NCBI RefSeq assembly: GCF_022662475.1 | Contig: NZ_JAKNQQ010000002.1 | Coordinates: forward strand, 496,001-560,000 | DNA: 64,000 nucleotides | Reading direction: 5' to 3' | DNA from: Sphingomonas sp. TREG-RG-20F-R18-01 | GTDB taxonomy: Bacteria > Pseudomonadota > Alphaproteobacteria > Sphingomonadales > Sphingomonadaceae | In this document: positions 58,117 through 64,000 of the stretch, piece after piece | Numbering within the stretch: the stretch's first letter is position 1 | Layout of the letters: the number at the start of each line of letters is the position of its first letter | The notes under the pieces: model-generated | Seen by the model: the letters and a program-made list of their open reading frames with translations, nothing else | Databases searched by the model: none | What the model was told of the DNA's origin: nothing | Translations under genes and position numbers: made by a program

Positions 58117-59613
58117 GTGGCGGACGGTGTGATCCCTTTCCTGGCAATGCTGATACTGTCCCTGGCCCTCGATACGGCCGCACGGCCGCGGGCGGCCCGA
58201 GTGCGCGACGGGCGTGGCGTGATCCTGCTGTGGCTGGTGGTTACGGGGGCGTTCGGCTTCTTCCTCGCGGCTTCGGGCAACGTCTGGGTCGCGGCCGTCG
58301 TGTCGGTAGCGCTCGTCGGTCTTTTCATGGTTGCCTCCAACGCCAAGCGAATGCTGTTGGGGGAGCCGCTGGTCTTTTCGGATCTCGCCTTGCTGGTCGG
58401 GGTCGTCCGGCATCCCCGGTTCTACTTTACCGCGATATCCGCGAGCCAGCGCTGGATGCTCGCGCTCGGGGCGGCGGGGGCGGTGATCGCGCTCGCCCTG
58501 TTGTTTTCGTGGCACTGGCGCCCGCATCTCATCGGTGCCGGGCTGGCGCTGCTGGCGATCGGTGTCTTGGCGGGGCTGCTGCGCGGGGGATCGTATGACG
58601 GCATTGCGGCGACGCCGGAGCTCGCCCGCGATTTCGAGCGCTATGGCATGGTCGCTACGCTTTTATTGTATTGGTGGCGGTGGCGTGAGACGCCCGATCC
58701 GCAGCCTTGCATCGCGCTGAGCCCCCCGCTCGTCGGAAGGACGCCCGTTCCGCCCGAGGTGATCGTCATCGTCCAGTGCGAGTCTTTCTGCGATCCGGTG
58801 GAGATCACCGACGATCCCGGGAATACGCTTGAAGGATTGGCGGCTGCACGGGCGGCTGCATGGCAGTGGGGCACGCTGGATGTCAGCGGGTTCGGGGCTT
58901 ATACGATGCGGACCGAATATGGCGTGCTGTTTGGCCGCACCGAGCAGGAACTGGGCTTCCGACGCTACGATCCGTTTCTGACGGCGGCGGGCGAGGCGTC
59001 CTTTGCCCTGTCCGCACGCCTTGGCAGTGCAGGGTGTCGCAGCCTGTTCGTCCATCCGCACGACTTGCGCTTCTACAGCCGGGATCGGTTGATGCCGGCG
59101 GTCGGGTTCGATGCGTTGATCGGCGAGGAGGGGTTCGCCCCGCGGTCTCCGGACGCTGGACGCTATGTCGATGACCGGACGCTCGGGGCGTCCTTGGCCG
59201 CGCTGATCGACCAGGCTGCACAGCCGACGCTGCTTTACGCAGTCACCATGGAGAATCACGGGCCGTGGGACAGCGCCACCGCCCGCGATGCGGCCGGGCG
59301 GCGTGATGCCTATCTGCGGCATCTGCAAAGCAGCGACGCGATGCTCAGCAATTTGATCGCACATCTTTCGCGTGATGGTCGGCCTGCCCTGTTGGTCTTC
59401 TTCGGCGACCATCGGCCGAGTATTCCGGGGGTAACCGCGCCAGGCGGCGCACGACATACCCCCTATGTCATGATGCGCTTCGGCGAGAATGGCGAAACGA
59501 TGCGCGGCAGCGGAGCTCCGGTGAGCCTGACCCCCGCCGATCTGCACCAAGCGATTCTGGGCTGCGCGGTACCGCAACGGGACCGAGCCGCGGTCAATCC
59601 TGCGGCGGCGTAA
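58117..59613 (+). CDS. Membrane sulfatase of the LTA-synthase/phosphoglycerol transferase family
   Basis: 498 residues from GTG 58117 (a TTG at 57943 would add 58 non-membrane residues). Five N-terminal membrane helices are followed by a sulfatase-fold domain: VIVIVQCESFCDPV (first metal site), SGFGAYTMRTEYGVLFGR (nucleophile region as in LtaS), VTMENHGPWD and FFGDHRPSIPGV (His/Asp metal ligands). LtaS/MdoB/OpgB-type enzymes transfer phosphoglycerol from phosphatidylglycerol to glycans. It stands next to Kps-like genes, so phosphoglycerol decoration of a surface polysaccharide is plausible. It overlaps the SDR gene tail-to-tail by 20 bp. Confidence 0.85.
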   Translation: MADGVIPFLAMLILSLALDTAARPRAARVRDGRGVILLWLVVTGAFGFFLAASGNVWVAAVVSVALVGLFMVASNAKRMLLGEPLVFSDLALLVGVVRHPRFYFTAISASQRWMLALGAAGAVIALALLFSWHWRPHLIGAGLALLAIGVLAGLLRGGSYDGIAATPELARDFERYGMVATLLLYWWRWRETPDPQPCIALSPPLVGRTPVPPEVIVIVQCESFCDPVEITDDPGNTLEGLAAARAAAWQWGTLDVSGFGAYTMRTEYGVLFGRTEQELGFRRYDPFLTAAGEASFALSARLGSAGCRSLFVHPHDLRFYSRDRLMPAVGFDALIGEEGFAPRSPDAGRYVDDRTLGASLAALIDQAAQPTLLYAVTMENHGPWDSATARDAAGRRDAYLRHLQSSDAMLSNLIAHLSRDGRPALLVFFGDHRPSIPGVTAPGGARHTPYVMMRFGENGETMRGSGAPVSLTPADLHQAILGCAVPQRDRAAVNPAAA

Positions 59614-60370
59614 GCGCACGTAACAGCCGGTCGCGAGCCATCGCCGGCAACAGGCGATCAATCCAGCGCAGGACCGCGAACGGCCACGGGAAAATCGAAT
59701 GGGCGCGGCCACGTTCTGCCGCCCGCGCAATCCGAGCAGCGGCGTCGGCCGGCTGCAGCAGGAACGGCCGTGGGCCCGGGCTCTTCCGCCCGGCGGCCGT
59801 ATCGATAAAGCCGGGCGAAACGACCGTGACGCGGACCCCCCGGTCGATGACGCTCAATCGCAGCGCGTCGGCAAAGCGCAGCAGTCCCGCCTTGGATCCG
59901 GCATAGCCGGCCGCGAAGGGGAGGGCATGAAACGCCGCCGCCGATCCGACCAGGACGATGGTGCCGGTGCGGCGTTGCACCATCCGTCTTGCTAGCGCGG
60001 CCGCCATCGAGCTGGGCGCGACAAAATTGACAAGCCCGAGGTGGGCGATCTGGGCCGCATCCTCGACGATGTCTCCCGGCGCGCGAACGTCGCCCGCACC
60101 GGCCACCAGCAGCGCAACGCCGATCGCAGCGGCTGCGTCATCCGCCTCGACCGCGGCGACCGCAGCGGCGATATCGGAGAGGTCGAGGCGGCGGACCACG
60201 ACCGTCGCGCCCGCCGCACGGCAGGCGGCAGCGACTCGCTCGAGCCGGTCGTGATCCCTGCCCCACAGGAGGAGGGAGCGCCCCGGCGCGGCATAATGGC
60301 TTGCCAATGCCGCGCCGAGACCGCCCGAGGCGCCCGTGATCAAGATTCGATCTAGTAACGAAACGTTCAT
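59594..60370 (-). CDS. Short-chain dehydrogenase/reductase
   Basis: 258 residues. The NAD(P) loop is TGASGGLGAALA (~13), LVAGAG replaces the usual NNAG, the catalytic Ser is in VLVGSAAAFHALP and the YxxxK is YAGSKAG (~155). SDRs of this short type reduce carbonyls in lipids, sugars or cofactors. The 3' end overlaps the sulfatase gene by 20 bp. Its place between polysaccharide and fatty-acid-hydroxylase genes suggests a lipid or sugar substrate, but nothing specific is visible. Confidence 0.88.
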   Translation of the reverse strand: MNVSLLDRILITGASGGLGAALASHYAAPGRSLLLWGRDHDRLERVAAACRAAGATVVVRRLDLSDIAAAVAAVEADDAAAAIGVALLVAGAGDVRAPGDIVEDAAQIAHLGLVNFVAPSSMAAALARRMVQRRTGTIVLVGSAAAFHALPFAAGYAGSKAGLLRFADALRLSVIDRGVRVTVVSPGFIDTAAGRKSPGPRPFLLQPADAAARIARAAERGRAHSIFPWPFAVLRWIDRLLPAMARDRLLRALTPPQD

Positions 60371-60532
60371 GGCAGGCTTCTCTCGGTTCGGTCGCCAAAA
60401 GCGACAATAAACCCCCCCATCGGCCGATGCGGGGCCGCAGTTTGCCGCTTTGCGGGTTGACAGAAGGTGCCCCGTTCTGAGCATACCGCGAGCCACATCT
60501 GCGCATTGGATCCAGAATTGCGAGGCCTGCCT

Positions 60533-61144
60533 ATGACGAATTACAGGTCCGCTGCACCGCGCATCCGGCTGTTTCGTAATGATTTGCTCGAACGGTTTAC
60601 ACTTATTTCACCACCGGCATTTGCTGTAACATGGACGATCTTTCTGTCCTGTGCAGTCTATGCCAGCTGGAGGGTGGTCAGCTTCGGGATGGCGATCGTG
60701 CTCGTTGCGCTCGGTCTGCTGATCTGGACGTTGTTCGAATATGCGATGCATCGGTTTATCTTTCATCTCAAACTGCGCTCGGAATGGTGGCGCAAGCTGA
60801 TCTTCATCACCCATGGCAACCACCATACGATGCCCGGCGATCGGTATCGCAACATCATGCCACCGGTGGTCAGCGTGGGTATCTCGGGAATGATCTGGAT
60901 CCTGTTCTATGCGCTGTTCGGCGCTCCGGGGTCCGTGTTGTTTCTGGGTTTCGGGATCGGATATGTCGTGTACGACGTGATCCATTATGCGTGCCATCAG
61001 CTTCCCATGCGCGGGCCGCTGCTGCGCAAATTGCGCCAGCATCATATCCGGCATCATTATGCCAAGCAGGAAGGCAATTTCGCGATCACCGCGATCGTGT
61101 GGGACCACGTGTTCGGCACCTACATTCCAACCAAGAAGAAGTGA
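60533..61144 (+). CDS. Fatty acid hydroxylase / sterol desaturase superfamily membrane protein
   Basis: 203 residues. Four membrane helices and the His clusters of this di-iron family: FEYAMHRFIFHL, THGNHHTMPGDR, VIHYACHQLP and LRQHHIRHHYAKQEGNFA. The spacing (HxxxH, HxxHH, HxxxH, HHxxHH) is that of the fatty acid 2-hydroxylase (Scs7/FA2H) branch. Sphingomonads carry 2-hydroxy fatty acids in their glycosphingolipids, so this is a candidate for making them; substrate is inferred only. GAGG precedes the ATG at 60533. The gene converges on the GT4 gene with 21 bp between stops. Confidence 0.88.
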   Translation: MTNYRSAAPRIRLFRNDLLERFTLISPPAFAVTWTIFLSCAVYASWRVVSFGMAIVLVALGLLIWTLFEYAMHRFIFHLKLRSEWWRKLIFITHGNHHTMPGDRYRNIMPPVVSVGISGMIWILFYALFGAPGSVLFLGFGIGYVVYDVIHYACHQLPMRGPLLRKLRQHHIRHHYAKQEGNFAITAIVWDHVFGTYIPTKKK

Positions 61145-61165
61145 TCGACCGAGACGGCGTCCCGG

Positions 61166-62353
61166 TCAGCGCTGGAGCGCGGTGATCGCCGTCTCCACGA
61201 TCGCGATATGATCGGCCCATGTTGGCGGGCGATAGGCCGGAAGCCGCAGTAGCTGGGCAGCGCGGAGCGGACCATCGTCGTAATGATCGAGGATTGCGGC
61301 GCGCCACGCTGGCCCGTCGAGCGGATCGCGATAGTCCGGGACATCGCCGCCGGCCTCGCGCAAGGCAGGCAAGTCGCTGCAAATAACCGGGGTACCAACC
61401 GCGAGCGCTTCCGCCACGGGCATGCCATACCCTTCCGCAAAGGATGGCAACAGCAGCGCGCGCGCACCGCGCAGTAGCGCATCGAGGTCCTGGTCTGAAC
61501 AGCCGTTGCGCTCCTCGACATGGCCACGCAGCGCCGGGCAGCGCTCGAGCATGTCGAGGACCTGTTCGTTTTCCCACCCGCGACGCCCCACGATGATCAG
61601 CTTCGGAATGGCGTGCTGCGGCAAGGTCTCGGCAAGGGTGCGCCACAGGTGCAGCAGCAACAGGTGGTTCTTGCGCGGCTCGATCGTCCCGACGCACAGG
61701 AAGTAGCGCCCATCGGGGACGTCCATCGCCCGCGTTGGCATCGATTGCGTCCCGAGCAGGGCCACGTGCATGGCGACCGTCCGCCCCGTCTTCTCGATCC
61801 ATGGGCGCATCGATTCGCCCGTCGCTGCCGAATTGACGATCACACCATCCGCCAGCGACGCGATCGTCTCGATCCGGCGGCGATGCAGGAGTGCGCCGTC
61901 GGGCCGCGCATATTCGGGATATTCGATCGGAATAAGGTCGTGGACCAGGCACAGGAACCGCGCCTGTTCCTGATCGAGAATGCGCCTGACCAGCGCAGGG
62001 CGGGTCAAATGGTGTGGCGAGGCCTGCACATAGACGGTCCCGGGCGACGCGCGGCCACGTTTCGGGAGCAGCGAGAGCAGCAGCGGGAGTGTCTCGGCGA
62101 CCGAGCGTTGCGCAACGCCGCCGCCCTCGCTGTCCCAGCGGCGCTCCAGCAGGTCGAGATACCGCAGCGCGCTACGGTGCGACAGCCGGCCGTAGCCCGC
62201 CAGCGGGTGGACGGCGGCAAAATCCAGGCGGTCGCCCAGGCGCGCGACAAGGCCGCGGGCGTACGCCATTTCGACCCGATCGACGCCGGATGGCGTATGA
62301 TGTCGCGCGCGGGAAACCAGCCGCGAGAGATCCAGAATCACGCGTTTCGTCAC
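61166..62353 (-). CDS. Glycosyltransferase family 4-like
   Basis: 395 residues from GTG 62353, which overlaps the kpsC-like stop (GTGA). The C-terminal half has FLCVGTIEPRKNHLLLLHLW (~210), LIIVGRRGWEN and LLPSFAEGYGMPVAEALAVGTPVICSD (~310), the GT4 donor-binding site with EX7E. The N-terminal half has TPSGVDRVEMAYARGL. Such enzymes add a hexose from a nucleotide sugar to a growing polysaccharide. Coupling with the Kdo-transferase-like gene indicates a capsule or O-antigen-like glycan. The ORF to 62620 overlaps kpsC and is rejected. Confidence 0.92.
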   Translation of the reverse strand: MTKRVILDLSRLVSRARHHTPSGVDRVEMAYARGLVARLGDRLDFAAVHPLAGYGRLSHRSALRYLDLLERRWDSEGGGVAQRSVAETLPLLLSLLPKRGRASPGTVYVQASPHHLTRPALVRRILDQEQARFLCLVHDLIPIEYPEYARPDGALLHRRRIETIASLADGVIVNSAATGESMRPWIEKTGRTVAMHVALLGTQSMPTRAMDVPDGRYFLCVGTIEPRKNHLLLLHLWRTLAETLPQHAIPKLIIVGRRGWENEQVLDMLERCPALRGHVEERNGCSDQDLDALLRGARALLLPSFAEGYGMPVAEALAVGTPVICSDLPALREAGGDVPDYRDPLDGPAWRAAILDHYDDGPLRAAQLLRLPAYRPPTWADHIAIVETAITALQR

Positions 62354-63999
62354 GATTTGCGTGCCCCGGTGATGCGCCCCTGGAGTCGACGGAGCCGCGT
62401 GATCCATCCGAGGCGATTGCGCGCGGCCCCTTGCCCCATGCGCGCGATCAGCACTTCGGGCGTACAGGGCAGGCCCGTGACCGGATCGAGATAGCGGGGA
62501 TATTGGATCAACACCCCGGCGATCAGGTCCAGCACGGTCCGTACGCGACCGCGGCGTTCGGGCATCATTCCAAGATCGCGCGTGACACCCCAGCCGGCGT
62601 AGAACGGCGTGCCGTGGCAAGTGACGTCACGACCCCGGAGCAGGGCTTCGAATCCGGTCAGCGACGTCAATACATGGACGCCATCGACCAGGTCGAGCAG
62701 CGGCGCCATCCCGCCGCCCTCGACCACCCGGTCGGCGTAGCGCAGCGCATCGCTCTCCGACACCGCGCCCCTGCGATGACCGGCGGTCACATCGGGGTGC
62801 GGACGAAACCAGATTTCAGCAGCGGGTTCGAGCTGCCGCGCGCGGCGCAGCAGGTCGAGGTTACTGGCAAGGCCCCCGCCGCCGAGCCGCACCGACATGT
62901 CGTCCTCGACCTGCCCGGGCACGAGGACGAGGCGACGTCCCGCCTGTCGCGGCGGAAAGGCGTGGGGCATGTCACTGCCGTATTTGCTAATTCCCGCTTG
63001 CAGGATCGTTTCGCGCAGCCGCGCTGCCCGCGCCAGCAGGGCCGGCGCAAAATCGGCGTTTGCGAGCAAGGTTTCCAGATCGCTCGGCTTGCCTGGGTCG
63101 TAATGGATGCCGCGCCAATCGACCGCGACGGAGGACGGGGGCACCAGATTGCTGCCGAGCCCGACCGACCGGACGAACCCGTCCTCGACGCGAACGAGCG
63201 GAATGGCGCGGACGGCCGCGGCCTCGATCATCGCGCTTGAGACGCGGGACGGCCATATCGCAACCGCCCCGCCCAGCCGGGCCGCATGATCCAGCGCCCG
63301 GCGCTCCGACCGGAAGAAGCGAAGCGGATGTTCCGGCGTGTACAGAAAGCGCCCGATCTCCTGGCGCTTCCACCAGCTGAAGCCGCAACCGGCGACGATA
63401 TTGCGGTTGTCCGCGAACATCCGTCGCCAATCGCCCAGGACCGCGATGGTCGCGAACAGGTCGGCGGGCTGTCCGGTGAACGGATCGCGGTACAGCTTCT
63501 GGAATAGCTGCCGGGCAACCCGCTCGCGAAGGGTCGCCGCGTCGTCCCCAGGCGTGCCGTAGCGCCCTGCCGTCATTAGGCGGACCGGCACCCCCGCGAT
63601 CACGGCAAGCGCCACCCACTCGTCGTCGCCATGCGCGACGAGGGCGGTCATCCTCGGTTGCATCGACCAGAAATCGACCGGGGACGCTTGCTCGTCGATC
63701 GTGGCCATGGCTTGCGCGGTAGGCCGATCGCCTTCCGGCACCAGCGCAAGGGCAACGGCGCTTTCGGCGTCCGATCGGGGCCGGTACACGGCGCACGACC
63801 TTGCCGGCGGCCGTTGCCGTCCCCAGAAACCGCCCCCCACGCGGGCCTCGCGGATCGCCGAGAACAGTCGTTCGATGCGGTCGGGCGTGACATCCGGGGC
63901 GGGGCAGTCGCCCGGGCGGGTAACAGCGGCGTCGATCCCCGGGAAAGGAGGCGCGCGGAGCAGCGGCAATGCAACGCCCGTCATGGTCTGCGATCCCAT
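62350..63999 (-). CDS. Capsule biosynthesis Kdo transferase, KpsC-like (start near window end)
   Basis: 549 residues from ATG 63999, one base from the window end; ATG 63984 is an alternative and a still earlier start cannot be excluded. The C-terminal two-thirds match KpsC: VRVEDGFVRSVGLGSNLVPP, GIHYDPGKPSDLETLL, LVPGQVEDDMSVRLGG, IWFRPHPDVTAGHR and TLTSLTGFEALLRG-like HVLTSLTGFEALLRG with HGTPFYAGWG. KpsC adds beta-Kdo to the lipid primer of capsules. The protein is shorter than E. coli KpsC, whose two Kdo-transferase halves total ~670 residues; the N-terminal half is divergent here and may lack one activity. Confidence 0.88.
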   Translation of the reverse strand: MGSQTMTGVALPLLRAPPFPGIDAAVTRPGDCPAPDVTPDRIERLFSAIREARVGGGFWGRQRPPARSCAVYRPRSDAESAVALALVPEGDRPTAQAMATIDEQASPVDFWSMQPRMTALVAHGDDEWVALAVIAGVPVRLMTAGRYGTPGDDAATLRERVARQLFQKLYRDPFTGQPADLFATIAVLGDWRRMFADNRNIVAGCGFSWWKRQEIGRFLYTPEHPLRFFRSERRALDHAARLGGAVAIWPSRVSSAMIEAAAVRAIPLVRVEDGFVRSVGLGSNLVPPSSVAVDWRGIHYDPGKPSDLETLLANADFAPALLARAARLRETILQAGISKYGSDMPHAFPPRQAGRRLVLVPGQVEDDMSVRLGGGGLASNLDLLRRARQLEPAAEIWFRPHPDVTAGHRRGAVSESDALRYADRVVEGGGMAPLLDLVDGVHVLTSLTGFEALLRGRDVTCHGTPFYAGWGVTRDLGMMPERRGRVRTVLDLIAGVLIQYPRYLDPVTGLPCTPEVLIARMGQGAARNRLGWITRLRRLQGRITGARKS

Positions 64000-64000
64000 A

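Noticed and set aside
56556..58346. N-terminal extension of the KpsS-like protein to 58346
   Set aside because: The extra residues are low-complexity, antisense to the sulfatase gene start, and ATG 57908 has a ribosome site.
61166..62620. Extended start of the GT4 glycosyltransferase at 62620
   Set aside because: It would overlap the kpsC-like gene by 270 bp; the GTG at 62353 gives the normal coupled start.

Overview
This is a GC-rich, gene-dense chromosomal segment, most likely from a sphingomonad (Alphaproteobacteria, Sphingomonadales; Sphingomonas or a close relative). The clues are a MipZ division regulator, ALA synthase-type HemA, a Coq4 protein, betaine-lipid synthesis genes of the Rhodobacter type, a fatty-acid-hydroxylase-like protein, and many intergenic inverted repeats of a type I recall from sphingomonad genomes. 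No rRNA operon, prophage, classical insertion sequence, CRISPR array or replication origin was seen. Two tRNA genes are present: Arg(CCG) and Lys(TTT).

Layout. 0-2.5 kb: a sulfite module (TauE-like exporter end, lipoprotein cytochrome c, Moco sulfite oxidase, flavin reductase). 2.6-8.8 kb: class A penicillin-binding protein, era, sirtuin deacylase, dapB-nth and a small secreted protein. 8.8-12.3 kb: tRNA-Arg, TetR regulator with divergent aldo/keto reductase, coq4, an AhpD-like protein. 12.4-17.7 kb: recF, an EF-hand/OmpA protein, gyrB and a coupled lipoprotein. 17.8-24.8 kb: DUF808 membrane protein, an exported methyltransferase, a chemoreceptor with a small membrane partner, and a three-gene CHASE3 kinase / response regulator / REC-HWE kinase operon. 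24.9-25.5 kb: a gene-free block of tandem repeats. 25.5-35 kb: exonuclease, phosphomannomutase, DnaJ-like/mipZ, panC, a Sel1 protein, topA, dprA-plsY. 35-42 kb: murI, hemA, a 26-residue peptide, DUF3429, btaBA, fasciclin, anti-sigma and ECF sigma. 42-47.2 kb: rpiB-glyA-nrdR, a GIY-YIG/TrmJ fusion, chorismate mutase, rpsD. 47.4-56.5 kb: two divergent exported peptidases, aguA, a metallophosphoesterase, an iron-permease-like protein, aguB, a family-5-like uracil-DNA glycosylase, folK, tRNA-Lys. 56.5-64 kb: a surface-polysaccharide region (KpsS-like, LTA-synthase-like sulfatase, SDR, fatty acid hydroxylase, GT4 glycosyltransferase, KpsC-like) that runs up to the window end.

The most notable non-coding signal is a set of dispersed inverted repeats, at least five sequence families, placed between genes. 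One family (core CCGTTCGCCCTGAGCG..GTCGAAGGGC) flanks a small GIY-YIG nuclease gene, is read through in frame to join it to TrmJ, and has been amplified into 32-bp and 14/15-bp tandem arrays near 25 kb. A GIY-YIG nuclease moving or copying these repeats, in the way RAYT transposases relate to REP sequences, is my leading hypothesis for an undescribed system here. The second strongest is btaAB with a Pho-box-like site, which would tie betaine-lipid synthesis to phosphate starvation.

Tight coupling is common: ATGA, GTGA or TTGA stop-start overlaps join sorA-sorB, btaA-btaB, sigma-anti-sigma, rpiB-glyA, dapB-nth, kpsC-GT4 and the kinase operon. All functions are read from motifs by eye; no database search was run.
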